The translations under genes and the position numbers were made by a program. From Candidatus Micrarchaeum sp. (GTDB lineage: Archaea; SpSt-1190; DYHY01), in NCBI GenBank assembly GCA_020723935.1, contig DYHY01000004.1, forward strand, positions 1,794 through 65,793: 64,000 bases of DNA, read 5' to 3'. Positions 26,645-35,179 of the stretch are shown here, piece after piece; position 1 is the first letter of the stretch, and the number at the start of each line of letters is the position of its first letter. A model generated the notes under the pieces. It ran no database searches. It was given only the letters and a program-made list of their open reading frames with translations, and was not told the origin of the DNA.

Positions 26645-26654
26645 GTTATAAATG
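26645..26654 (+). promoter_or_regulatory. TATA box for the radical SAM gene
   Basis: GTTATAAATG is centred about 26 nt before GTG 26675, the spacing expected of a leaderless archaeal transcript. Confidence 0.65.
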
Positions 26655-26674
26655 CCGGGCGGGGCCCCGCCCCC

Positions 26675-27721
26675 GTGCTAGGGACCAATATCGCCCTCGC
26701 GGCCGAAGCGGTGATGTCCAACTTCAGGAGGCCCGCCTTTCCATACAAGCTCACATTCGCCGTCACCTACAACTGCAACTCGCGCTGCAAGACGTGCAAC
26801 ATCTGGCAGAACAGGAGCACGGGCGAGCTGACGCTCGGGGAGATAGACTCGTTCCTCAGGAAGAACGGTGGCTTCCGCTGGGTCGCCATAACGGGCGGGG
26901 AGCCGTTCCTGCGCCGCGACCTCCCCGAGATCTGTGAATCGTTCGCGAAGAACTGCCCGCTCCAGATACTCACAATAACGACCAATTCCCTCCTCCCGAC
27001 GCTCCAGATAGAGGGGATAAGGAAGATAGCGAAGCTCAAAATCCCCAGGCTCATCGTCACGCTGAGCTGCGACGGGGCGGGCAAGCTGCACGACGAGATA
27101 CGCGGCGTGCCTGGGAACTTCGAGAAGCTCTGCCGGATATACTCGGAGCTGCGCGGCCTGCAGGACAGCCACTTCCGGATTTTCTTCGGGATGACGCTCT
27201 CGTCCTTCAACGTCGGGAAATTCGATGAGCTCTACAGGGAGCTGCATTCGCGCTTCCCGGAGATCGGGTACGACAGGATCCACGTGAACGTCTTCCACAC
27301 CTCGAGCCACTTCTACAGTAACGCTGAGGGCGGCGCCGAGGAGAAGAGGGAGAAATGGAAGAGGGCGGCGATAGCGGAGATGAGGAACGTCCTCTTGAAG
27401 AGGAGGTTCTCCCCCTTCGATTCCCTCGGGTTCCTCGAGCGTAGGTACATCAAGGGCTCGATAAGATATATGAAGACGGGCAGGTCGCCGATGTCCTGCC
27501 TCTCGCTCTCGAGCTCGATGTTCCTCGACCCGCACGGGAACCTCTATCCCTGCACAATATGGAACAGGAAGATGGCGAGCATCCGCGAGAACAAGGATTT
27601 GAGGAAGCTGTGGAACTCGCGCGAGTTTCGGGAGACCGCGCGCCTCGCCCGCGAGCTCAAATGCCCCAACTGCTGGACCCCTTGCGAGGCGTATCAGACG
27701 ATACTCGGGAATCTTCTCTAA
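26675..27721 (+). CDS. radical SAM protein with C-terminal Cys cluster (SPASM-like)
   Basis: 348 aa from GTG 26675. The [4Fe-4S]/SAM site is C-N-S-R-C-K-T-C (CxxxCxxC, about residues 34-41), followed by ITGGEPFLRRD, the GGE motif. Towards the C-terminus lie SCLSLSSSMFLDPHGNLYPC and CPNCWTPCEAY, which look like auxiliary cluster ligands of a SPASM or twitch domain. Such enzymes modify peptides or cofactors; the substrate here is unknown. It is alone between tRNA-His and the coiled-coil protein, with its own promoter. Confidence 0.9.
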   Translation: MLGTNIALAAEAVMSNFRRPAFPYKLTFAVTYNCNSRCKTCNIWQNRSTGELTLGEIDSFLRKNGGFRWVAITGGEPFLRRDLPEICESFAKNCPLQILTITTNSLLPTLQIEGIRKIAKLKIPRLIVTLSCDGAGKLHDEIRGVPGNFEKLCRIYSELRGLQDSHFRIFFGMTLSSFNVGKFDELYRELHSRFPEIGYDRIHVNVFHTSSHFYSNAEGGAEEKREKWKRAAIAEMRNVLLKRRFSPFDSLGFLERRYIKGSIRYMKTGRSPMSCLSLSSSMFLDPHGNLYPCTIWNRKMASIRENKDLRKLWNSREFRETARLARELKCPNCWTPCEAYQTILGNLL

Positions 27722-27808
27722 AAAGGGCCCAAGGGACGTTTCTGCGTAATGTCATGAGTAACAGTTAAAAACTCCTTGCCAGTTATACCGCACCGGGGGA
27801 ATACCAGA

Positions 27809-29062
27809 ATGTCAACTAGTGATAGCAGAAAGTCTCTCCCGTGCATTTTGACCTCTAGTCCGAAGGCGCCTAAGGGGGGAAGCGGTATCAAGCTTCCGGG
27901 CGTTCCCAAGGGCCCGGTGCCCTACGTCGTTGGCGTGGGGGCCTTCCTGACGATGGTGCTCGCCGGATACCAGAGTTTGGCATACAGCCCGCCGGATTCC
28001 CCGGACTTCGAAGTCGACAGGCTAGTTGACCCCTACGCCAGGGACCTCGCTAAGACCAAGACGCAGGGCACGATAGCTGAACTTATCTACTACCGGCTCG
28101 CGGCGCTCCCGACCTACCTGACCGTGAAGGGCGCGATAGATGAGTGCAAGACCAGTCCCCCCCCAGCCGAGGAGACCGCCTTCCTACACAATGCGGCGTG
28201 TGTTGATGCGGCCCTCGCGAGCTACCAAGCAGGCCTTAATCAGGTCATCGCCGACATGGGGAACCCGGCATCCGTCGTCTACACACCCGTCGGGAGCGCG
28301 ATGGGAGGGGTTGAGGGCAGGCTCTCCCTCCTAGACAGGCAGATCGCCGCGGCGAGGGCAGGGATCGCAGAGACCGGGGAAGCGTACAGGAACGGCGTGG
28401 ACACCCTCGGCCGCCTCACCGCCGAGCGGGCCGGGATACAGCGCGAGCAGGACGAGAGGAGCGACGAGCTCACGCAGGCCACCTACGACAGGATGCAGGT
28501 GGAACAGCAACTCGCTGCCCTCACGGCCTACAACGTGGGGGAGGACGTGCCGCTCTCCGGCGTGAGGCGCTGGGCCGAGGACTTGTGGGAGCTGCCAACC
28601 GCGATCGGCCTCAAGGGCCAGCTCTCCGAGAAAGCGGCAGCCGAAGCGCAGGCGCAGGCGACCTTGGATTCCACGAACATCAGGGCGAAGGCGACGGACC
28701 TGGAGATCAAGGCGACAGAGAGCGTCCTCTCCAACGGGGAGAATATTGTCAAGGCCGCGTACGTTGATCCGACGCTGACCCTCCTGGGCGACTTCATGGG
28801 ATATTCCGGCGCGAACGACGCAAGGGACGCGCAGGTCGTAAGCGTCCCGGAGGAACTAGATAACATCCGGCAGCTCTCCCGCGACTCGATACTGCAGGAT
28901 TCGCAGGCGTTCGTGGAGGCTGCCCTCGCCGACGCAAGGGACGATGCGGCAAGGAACAAGCCGAACCCCTTGGCCGGCCCCATAGCGACGGCGATCGGAG
29001 GCACTATCCTGACCCTGACGATTGCCGGAGCCACGCTCCTGGGTAGGAAGAGCAGGGGCTGA
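27809..29062 (+). CDS. hypothetical membrane-anchored coiled-coil protein
   Basis: 417 aa from ATG 27809 (MSTSDSRKS). One N-terminal membrane segment (YVVGVGAFLTMVLAGYQSLA, about residues 38-57) and one at the C-terminus (IATAIGGTILTLTIAGATLL), between them a long Ala/Glu/Gln-rich helical region (for example LLDRQIAAARAGIAETGEAY). Two Cys lie near residue 120-145. A TATA-like AGTTATACC at 27781-27789 stands 20-28 nt upstream of ATG 27809. The base composition is slightly lower in GC at the very start than in its neighbours. Function unknown. Confidence 0.75.
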   Translation: MSTSDSRKSLPCILTSSPKAPKGGSGIKLPGVPKGPVPYVVGVGAFLTMVLAGYQSLAYSPPDSPDFEVDRLVDPYARDLAKTKTQGTIAELIYYRLAALPTYLTVKGAIDECKTSPPPAEETAFLHNAACVDAALASYQAGLNQVIADMGNPASVVYTPVGSAMGGVEGRLSLLDRQIAAARAGIAETGEAYRNGVDTLGRLTAERAGIQREQDERSDELTQATYDRMQVEQQLAALTAYNVGEDVPLSGVRRWAEDLWELPTAIGLKGQLSEKAAAEAQAQATLDSTNIRAKATDLEIKATESVLSNGENIVKAAYVDPTLTLLGDFMGYSGANDARDAQVVSVPEELDNIRQLSRDSILQDSQAFVEAALADARDDAARNKPNPLAGPIATAIGGTILTLTIAGATLLGRKSRG

Positions 29063-29102
29063 ACAGAGAAGTAGGAAGGCAGCAGCTCCCTAGCAAGAGG
29101 GC

Positions 29103-29372
29103 TCAGTCCTCGTACTGGCTCCGGGATATCTCCCAGCCTATTGCGGCGCTAGCAAGGAGCGCGGCGACGGTGAGGACGGTGACCGGCACCGCCAGCGCGA
29201 GCATCCGGTAGGCGGGAGTCAGGATCCCGAAGAGGAACAGAGCGAGCAGCGCGACGGAAGCGAAGGTGAGCATTATCCCGCTGAGGTTCCCGGCCTGCGG
29301 GCCCTGCGGCCCCTTCTTCCCCCCTTTTTCCGGGGCAGCCCCTTTGTAATCCTTCCTGCTCGAGCGAGGCAT
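29103..29372 (-). CDS. small two-helix membrane protein
   Basis: 89 aa. A charged Gly/Lys/Pro-rich N-terminus (SSRKDYKGAAPEKGGKKG) is followed by two membrane helices (GIMLTFASVALLALFLFGIL and ALAVPVTVLTVAALLASAAI) and a short tail ending SRSQYED. No family is recognised. It converges with the coiled-coil gene. The composition and G/C third-position bias support coding. Confidence 0.68.
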   Translation of the reverse strand: MPRSSRKDYKGAAPEKGGKKGPQGPQAGNLSGIMLTFASVALLALFLFGILTPAYRMLALAVPVTVLTVAALLASAAIGWEISRSQYED

Positions 29373-29755
29373 ATTCGGAAGCCTGGATGGAGAGGCGGTT
29401 TAAAATCGTTTTCGGAGAGGGCTGCTGTGCGGGGCTCCGGAACGGCGGGGGTGGGGGGCAGGAAACCTTCCTTCTGGGATTTTCCCTTCCCGGGCAGCTA
29501 GGGCCGGGCGGCCCTGCAATGCCTCGTGGGAAACGGGAGTGCAGTTCTCTTGTCGCCCTCTCGCATCCCCTTTTCCGGAGCCCTCAATCATTCGGCTTGC
29601 GCGCCTGGCGGTTATGCTTCCGATATCCTCACATGCGCGGGGCTTCCCCGCAATCCTCCTTGCCCGTCCTCCCGCGCGCCCTGCGGATAACGATTGGGGG
29701 AGGGCTTTTCCGCTAATGCTTTTATCTCGGGAATGCTCTCCCGGGAAGGAACATA
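29373..29755. other. non-coding stretch, nothing recognised
   Basis: About 380 bases between two genes. Open frames here lack coding bias. A T-rich CTTTTATC at about 29718-29725 could be the promoter element for the plus-strand gene at 29756. Confidence 0.5.
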
Positions 29756-30160
29756 ATGGCGCTCTCCGACACCAAGAAGAAGGCCGCGCGCGAGATGGTC
29801 CTCGCGGCCCTGGGGAACAAGGGGAGGGATGGCGCCAGGTTCTCCGAGCTCTTCTTGATTGCGCGGCGCTCCATCGACCCCTCCGAGCTCAAGCTCCTCC
29901 TCTTCGAGATGCAGCTGGCAGGCGAGGTCGAGGAGATTGTCCCGACGCTCTTTCGCCTTGCCGACAGGAAGCCGCCGCCAAAGGAGAAGGAGCCCGAGAA
30001 GCCGACCTTCAAGTGCAGGATCTGCGGCCTCACCTACGCCGACGAGAAGTGGTGGAAGAAGTGCGAGTTGTGGTGCGCGACGCACCCGGCATGCAACCTG
30101 CAGATAGGGCAGCACTCGCTCGAGGGCCGCGGCGAGAAGGAGTCGGACCTGGAGCATTAG
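29756..30160 (+). CDS. winged-helix-like protein with C-terminal zinc finger
   Basis: 134 aa. The N-terminal 70 residues look like a small winged helix (MALSDTKKKAAREMVLAALG, then FSELFLIARRSIDPSELKLL). After an acidic/Pro linker a metal-binding part follows: FKCRICGLTYADEKWWKKCE, WCATHPACNLQIG, with Cys-x2-Cys and further Cys/His resembling a treble-clef or C2H2-like finger (C...C...C...H). A small DNA- or RNA-binding regulator is plausible, without closer identity. Confidence 0.78.
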   Translation: MALSDTKKKAAREMVLAALGNKGRDGARFSELFLIARRSIDPSELKLLLFEMQLAGEVEEIVPTLFRLADRKPPPKEKEPEKPTFKCRICGLTYADEKWWKKCELWCATHPACNLQIGQHSLEGRGEKESDLEH

Positions 30161-30247
30161 CAGGCACCCGAGGCCGTCCCGAGGGACGGGCGCTTTTCTT
30201 CCGAAGAGGATGGAGGGCCCGTTCTTTTCGCAAAAGAAGGGGGGTTC

Positions 30248-30316
30248 TGGTGCAGGAGGCCGGGCTCCGAAGAGTCCGGTTTTGTTGCACCATCTGAGGA
30301 TGGTGCAGGAGGCCGG
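30248..30316 (+). repeat. 16-bp direct repeat including the tRNA-Leu 3' end
   Basis: TGGTGCAGGAGGCCGG occurs at 30248-30263 and 30301-30316, 53 bp apart. The second copy is the 3' end of tRNA-Leu. It has the form of a small tRNA-end duplication or att-like site, but no integrase is nearby. Confidence 0.7.
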
Positions 30317-30387
30317 ATTCGAACCGACGAACCCTCTAGGGGAGCAGATCTTGAGTCTGCCGCGTTTGACCGCTCCGCCACTCCTGC
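30304..30387 (-). tRNA. tRNA-Leu (anticodon CAA)
   Basis: An 84-nt minus-strand tRNA with a long variable arm (type II). Acceptor GCAGGAG pairs with CTCCTGC, discriminator A. Anticodon stem CAGA/TCTG holds loop with CAA. The T-loop is TTCGAAT. CCA is not encoded. The last 13 nt plus three flanking bases recur as a 16-bp direct repeat at 30248-30263. Confidence 0.96.
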
Positions 30388-30431
30388 GAAGGAGAGGCCG
30401 GCGCGACTCATTTAAAACCCTTGCATGGCTT

Positions 30432-30882
30432 TCCGAAAAGAGGGGAGAGCGAGACCAGGGCAGACCTGTCCGCGAGAAAGACGAAGGCGCTTGTCGCGAT
30501 TTCCGAAGAGCTCTCGCGCGCGCCGGCGTCGAGAAGTGGTGCCTCATAGGGAGTTGCGCCCTCTTCGCGCGCGGCGTGACGCAGAAGGAGCCAAACGATA
30601 TCGACATCCTGACCGACCTCCCGGGGGCAAGGACTGCCGGGCGCGCCCTCGCCGGGATGGTCGTGTCTTCCAAGGAAACTCCAAAAGAAGGCGCCCAGCC
30701 GCTCATGCTTTCCGTCGTCCTGTTGATCGGGGGCTGCGAGGTCGAGATCATCGGCGAGGAGCCTGCGCCGGACCTGTCGCATCTGGAATGGATCGCTGCG
30801 GGAGGGGGCCGGTCGTCCCGCTCCGGCCGGCAGAGGAGGAGCTGGCCCTCTATGAGCGGCTCGGGAGGGGGGAGCGCGTCGG
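30432..30882 (+). pseudogene. nucleotidyltransferase-like protein, copy 1, frameshifted
   Basis: Coding signal moves between frames: ETRADLSARKTKALVAISEE, then AGVEKWCLIGSCALFARGVT, PNDIDILTDLPG, GGCEVEIIGEEPAPDLSHLE, and in a third frame GPVVPLRPAEEELALYERLG. GSCALFARG...PNDIDILTD is the GS...DxD active-site pattern of minimal nucleotidyltransferases. At least two indels break it. A second copy follows immediately. Confidence 0.6.
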
Positions 30883-31366
30883 GGAGATTAGAGTGTGGCT
30901 CGCCCGCGCGAGGGTGTGGGCCCTGAAGCTGGTCTGCGCGAGGCTTGGGGGGTTGGGAATAAGGTGGGCGCTCGTGGGAAGCAGCGGCCTCGCGCTGCGG
31001 GGCGTGGACGTTGAGCCGCACGACATCGACATCCTCACGGACGAGGGTGGGGCATACGGAATTGACCGGCTGCTCTCCGAATTTTCTCCGTCCGCAAGGT
31101 CTCGTTCTCCGAGACCACCCGGTTCAGGTCGCACTTCAGGGAGCTGAGGATGGACGGCGTCAAGGTCGAGATTATAGGGGATCTCCGGACGCGGGAGCCT
31201 GGCGGAAAGTGGTCCGAAATCGGGGACCTCTCCAAGGGCATGCAGGAGGGCGCTCCTCGCGGACAAGACGAGGGTTCCCGTGAGGCCCTTTGAGTCCTAC
31301 CTGCGGATGAGGCGAAAGGAAACGACGGAAGCTATAACGTGCAGGCTCTCTAGGAGCTCCGGTTGA
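30883..31366 (+). pseudogene. nucleotidyltransferase-like protein, copy 2, frameshifted
   Basis: This part reads WALKLVCARLGGLGIRWALV, GSSGLALRGVDVEPHDIDIL (the GS...DxD signature again), then in another frame KVSFSETTRFRSHFRELRMD, GVKVEIIGDLRTREPGG, and in a third VPVRPFESYLRMRRKETTEA. It is a tandem homologue of copy 1, with the same C-terminal PVRP/PLRP element. At least two indels interrupt it. The end overlaps the 3' end of the convergent gene at 31350. Confidence 0.6.
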
Positions 31367-32054
31367 GCTTGTTTATCTCCTCGCGGATCTTCCTTATCCT
31401 GTCTTCTATTCCGTCTATCTCCTCGGGAGCCATCTTCTTGACCGACTCGTAGCGCGAGCCGCTCACCCGCTCCTGCACGTCCTCGAGGCGGCCGAGGATC
31501 TTGTCCAGCTTTATCTGCGAGCGCTCGAGCTCCTTCATCAGGCCGTCGAGGATCGAGACCGAGTCAAGCTGCACCTCGCGCACGAGGCTGAAGACCTCCG
31601 CGAGGTTCTTGATGTTGTTCATCGTCGCCTTCATGTCGGAGAGCTCGGTGAGTATCTCCTCGTACTTGTCGATCTTGACGAACACCGGGGCGTCCGGGTT
31701 GCTCGCGACGACCGTCGGCTGTAGGTCGCGCTCCGTCGAGTCGCGCTGGACCTGCACTATGACCGGCTGCCGCTCGGGAGGATACATCTGCTGGGACATC
31801 TGCTGCTGGAACTGCGGCTGCTGCGGCTGCGGGGGCTGGGGCGCGGGCCTGGGGGCCTGCTGCTGGGTGACGACGTGCACCGTGACGGGGACGGGAGGAG
31901 TGTAGTTGGACGGAAGAGAGGCCGCCCTCTGAGGGGGCATCCAGCCGGGGCTTGCGGGCTGCTGCTGGGGCATCCCCAGGGGCGATTTTAGCGGTACCGT
32001 CTGGGGCTGCATGGAATTCGCGGCCGTCGGCTTGGGTTTCGTGAATATTCCCAT
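31350..32054 (-). CDS. hypothetical protein: Pro/Gln-rich linker plus coiled coil
   Basis: 234 aa from ATG 32054 (MGIFTKPKPTAANSM). Residues to about 120 are Pro/Gln/Met-rich and likely disordered (PQPPQPQQPQFQQQMSQQMY). The rest is helical with coiled-coil heptads (YEEILTELSDMKATMNNIKN; EDRIRKIREEINKLNRSS). No membrane helix is seen. A cytosolic scaffold or cell-shape role could fit, but this is open. It is preceded by the cation ATPase reading away on the same strand. Confidence 0.78.
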   Translation of the reverse strand: MGIFTKPKPTAANSMQPQTVPLKSPLGMPQQQPASPGWMPPQRAASLPSNYTPPVPVTVHVVTQQQAPRPAPQPPQPQQPQFQQQMSQQMYPPERQPVIVQVQRDSTERDLQPTVVASNPDAPVFVKIDKYEEILTELSDMKATMNNIKNLAEVFSLVREVQLDSVSILDGLMKELERSQIKLDKILGRLEDVQERVSGSRYESVKKMAPEEIDGIEDRIRKIREEINKLNRSS

Positions 32055-32134
32055 TGCGTATAGTTTCACTCCACTTGGTGGTGACAGGATGGAGGGCGAC
32101 TTTCTTTAAAAAGGTTCTTTATCCGGCGGGCCCC

Positions 32135-34762
32135 CTAGACAAGGAAGCTCACGTATCCCTTGCGCCCGGCCCATTTCAGGGCTTCGTAGGCGACGAGCAC
32201 GCTCGAAGCAGTCAGGAACGCGAAGACCCAGTCGAGGGGGCCAAGGGCGACCGTCCGGAAGATCCTCTGCAGGAACGGGACGTACACTATCAGGACGTGC
32301 GCCGACATCAGGACGGCGATGGATGTCACGCCGACCCTGTTCGTGAGGATCCCTATCTTGAAGGCGGACTCGTCGAAGGAGCGGCAGTTAAGGACGTTGA
32401 AGACCTGGAAGATGGCGAACGTCGTGAAGGCCACGGTGGTCGCGCGCGTCTGGTCGCCCGCGAGGAAGTAGGCCCAGAATATGGAGAGGGTCCCTAGCGC
32501 CATTATCAAGCCCGTTATCGCCATGTTGATCAGCATGTTCCTGGATATCAGCGGCTCGCGCATCCCCCTGGGCTTCCTGGACATCAGGTTCCGCGCGCGC
32601 GTGGGCTCCAGGCCCAAGGAGAGGGCAGGGGGCCCGTCGATCGAGAGGTTTATCCACAGGAGCTGGACGGGGAGTATCGGGAGTGGGAGGGAGATGGCGA
32701 TGCTCAGAAGTATCAGGAGGATCGCGCCGATGTTGGTCGAGAGCTGGTAGCGGATGAACTTCCTGATGTTCTCGTATATCGCCCGCCCCTCCTCGACGGC
32801 CCCCACGATGCTCGCGAAATTGTCCTCTGTGAGGACCATCGCAGAGGCCTCCTTCGCCACGTCCGTCCCCGTGAGGCCCATGGAGATCCCGATGTCTGCC
32901 TTCCTGAGGGCGGGCGCGTCGTTCACGCCGTCCCCCGTCATCGCGACGACGTAGTCCTTCTGCTGCAGGGCCTTCACGATCTTGAGCTTGTGCTCGGGCG
33001 AGACGCGGGCGTAGATGACCATCTCCTCGACGATGTCCTCCAGGGACGTGACCTCGTCTATCTCGCGGCCAGTGAGGACCTTGGGCTCCAGGCCCAGGGA
33101 CTTGGCTATGGCGATCGCCGTGCCGGCGTGGTCGCCCGTTATCATGACGACCTTTATCCCCGCGCGCATGCACCTCTCTATCGCGCCCTTCACCTCCTCG
33201 CGCAGGGGGTCCATCATCGCCTGCAGGCCCACGAACACGAGGTTTTCCTCGTGCAGGTGCTCGCCGGGGAAGAGGGGCTTGTATGCGAAACCGAGGATCC
33301 TGAGGCCCTCGGAGGAGAAGACGTCGTTCGCCTCCAGGGCCTCCTTCCTGTGGCGCTCAGTCATCTGGAACTCGCGGCCGCCGTAGAGTATCTTTGTGCA
33401 CTTGGCTATCACATCGTCGGGCGCGCCCTTGACTAGGAGCATGGGGTTTGCCCCGAGGAGGTTCACCGTGCTCATGAGCTTCCTCTCGCTCGTGAACTCG
33501 AACTCATCTATCCTCTTGAAGACGCGCTCCAGCTCCTCCTTGTGTATCTCGCCCTTGGCGGCGCTCACGATGAGCGCAATCTCCGTCGGGTCCCCCGAGA
33601 CCTTGTCGTGGAAGAAGGAGGCGTTGTTGCAGAGGGCTCCTATCTGGAGGAGCATCTCGAGGGCGGGCGTGCGGTCGCCAAGGATCTTGCCGTGGACGTT
33701 GTAGCCCTGGCCTGATACCTCACACGTGCGCCCGTCGTAGAAGACCTTGGTCACGGTCATCTGGTTCTTCGTGAGGGTCCCCGTCTTGTCCGTGCAGATG
33801 ACGTTCACGCACCCGAGGGTCTCAATGGACGCGAGCCTGCGCACGAGGACGTGGCGGTGGACCATCCTCCTTATCCCGACGGCGAAGGTTATCGTCATCA
33901 CGATGGGCAGGCCCTCGGGGAGCGCGGCGACTATCATCGCGACGGATGTGAGGAGGACGTCCAGGAACGGCCACTTCTTGACGAACAGGAGGAAGCCGAA
34001 GACGAGGACGGAGAGCGCGAGGATCCCGTAGGAGAGCTGCTTGCTCATCCTGTCTATGCTCTTCTGGAGGGGCGTGCTCTCGAACTCTATCCCCTCTATG
34101 AGCTTGGCGATCTTGCCTATCTCCGTGCGGGGGCCCGTCTCGACGACGACCGCCGCGGCCCGCCCGGTCGCGACGACCGTGCCCGAATAGGCCATGTTCT
34201 TCCTCTCCGCAAGGGGCGTGTCCTTGTGCAGCGTCTCGGCGTGCTTCCGGGACGGCGACGATTCGCCCGTGAGCGCGGCCTCTAGGACGGAGAAGGAATG
34301 ATGCTCGGTGATCCTCGCGTCCGCCGGGACGCGGTCGCCCGTCTCCAGGAATATGATGTCGCCGCGCACGAGCTGGGGTGCCTCTGCTAGCTGCTTGAGG
34401 CCGTCGCGCAGGACCTTCACCTTGAGCGCGGACATCCTCTTGAGGGCCGCTATCGCGTTCTCGGCGTTCCTCTCCTGCGCGAAGCCTATCACGGCGTTTA
34501 TGAGGAGAATCAGGGCGATCGCGAGGGACTCGGCCCGGTCGCCGAGGATGAACGAGAGGACGGATGCGGCGAGGAGCAGGAGGACGGGGAGGCTCTTGAA
34601 CTGCTCGAGGAAGAGCACTGCGTCGTGGCGGCGCTTGGCCTCCGCGAGGAGGTTCCTCCCCTCCGCGGAAAGGCGCCTGGAAGCCTCGGCCGACGAGAGC
34701 CCCTCCTTCCCGGTCCCAAGCTCCGCAAGGAGGACGTCGATGTCCTTCGCATGATGCGACAT
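32135..34762 (-). CDS. P2-type cation-transporting ATPase (Ca2+/Na+-type)
   Basis: 875 aa. N-terminal cation ATPase domain (LGTGKEGLSSAEASRRLSAE), then LTGESSPSRK (actuator loop), the P2-type PEGLP motif in VAALPEGLPIVMTITFAVGI, phosphorylation site [21 protein letters not shown] and GDGVNDAPAL, and a long C-terminal membrane domain. The PEGLP helix and length match SERCA/PMA-like pumps. Calcium or another monovalent/divalent cation may be moved; ion choice cannot be fixed here. Start ATG 34762; a longer frame upstream is non-coding. Confidence 0.93.
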   Translation of the reverse strand: MSHHAKDIDVLLAELGTGKEGLSSAEASRRLSAEGRNLLAEAKRRHDAVLFLEQFKSLPVLLLLAASVLSFILGDRAESLAIALILLINAVIGFAQERNAENAIAALKRMSALKVKVLRDGLKQLAEAPQLVRGDIIFLETGDRVPADARITEHHSFSVLEAALTGESSPSRKHAETLHKDTPLAERKNMAYSGTVVATGRAAAVVVETGPRTEIGKIAKLIEGIEFESTPLQKSIDRMSKQLSYGILALSVLVFGFLLFVKKWPFLDVLLTSVAMIVAALPEGLPIVMTITFAVGIRRMVHRHVLVRRLASIETLGCVNVICTDKTGTLTKNQMTVTKVFYDGRTCEVSGQGYNVHGKILGDRTPALEMLLQIGALCNNASFFHDKVSGDPTEIALIVSAAKGEIHKEELERVFKRIDEFEFTSERKLMSTVNLLGANPMLLVKGAPDDVIAKCTKILYGGREFQMTERHRKEALEANDVFSSEGLRILGFAYKPLFPGEHLHEENLVFVGLQAMMDPLREEVKGAIERCMRAGIKVVMITGDHAGTAIAIAKSLGLEPKVLTGREIDEVTSLEDIVEEMVIYARVSPEHKLKIVKALQQKDYVVAMTGDGVNDAPALRKADIGISMGLTGTDVAKEASAMVLTEDNFASIVGAVEEGRAIYENIRKFIRYQLSTNIGAILLILLSIAISLPLPILPVQLLWINLSIDGPPALSLGLEPTRARNLMSRKPRGMREPLISRNMLINMAITGLIMALGTLSIFWAYFLAGDQTRATTVAFTTFAIFQVFNVLNCRSFDESAFKIGILTNRVGVTSIAVLMSAHVLIVYVPFLQRIFRTVALGPLDWVFAFLTASSVLVAYEALKWAGRKGYVSFLV

Positions 34763-34904
34763 TATTGTCGGGAAGGACCCGCAAATCGGCGTTAATAATG
34801 GTTTGTTTTGTGGGGAACGGCCGGTGGGCCGACCGGAAGCGGCCCTCGGACCGCAGAGAAGTCCGCCGATTTCCGGCCAGACCTGTCACTAGTTGAGAAA
34901 TTGG

Positions 34905-35114
34905 TGGGGTCGTAGGGATTTGAACCCTAATAAGCAGGTTTCTCCGAAACCAGCCGGAATCTCAAACCCGCTGTCCTGGCCTCCCGCTTCGAGGCGGGAT
35001 TGTGCCATTCCTTCCTTTCTTTTCAGTCATCGTCTCGTGGTCCGCTGACCACTCGACTCTTAGCTCCAAGATTTCCCTGGAGCCTGCCGTAATGCCTAGT
35101 TATACGACGACCCC
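34905..35114 (-). tRNA. tRNA-Trp (anticodon CCA) with a 137-nt intron
   Basis: Exon 1 is 35077-35114 and exon 2 is 34905-34939, the intron 34940-35076. Acceptor GGGGTCG pairs with CGACCCC, discriminator A. Anticodon stem GCAGG/CCTGC encloses CTCCAG...A with anticodon CCA. The splice sites form a canonical bulge-helix-bulge: central helix CTCC/GGAG, 3-nt bulges AGG and AAA, inner helix GAAA/TTTC. The intron lies between positions 37 and 38, the usual place. Removal needs tRNA endonuclease and ligation by RtcB (57726). Confidence 0.95.
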
Positions 35115-35140
35115 TTGCTTTGGGTGAGAACCGGGGAGAC

Positions 35141-35150
35141 TTTATATAAA
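35141..35150. promoter_or_regulatory. bidirectional TATA box for tRNA-Trp and the acyl-CoA synthetase
   Basis: TTTATATAAA is self-complementary. It lies 27-36 nt from the tRNA-Trp 5' end (minus) and 30-39 nt before ATG 35180 (plus). Confidence 0.7.
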
Positions 35151-35179
35151 ACTTGGTGCCGGGGGGAGATGAGGGCAAA

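Noticed and set aside
29387-29716. 109-aa plus-strand frame
   Set aside because: Lacks codon bias and any motif; region looks non-coding.
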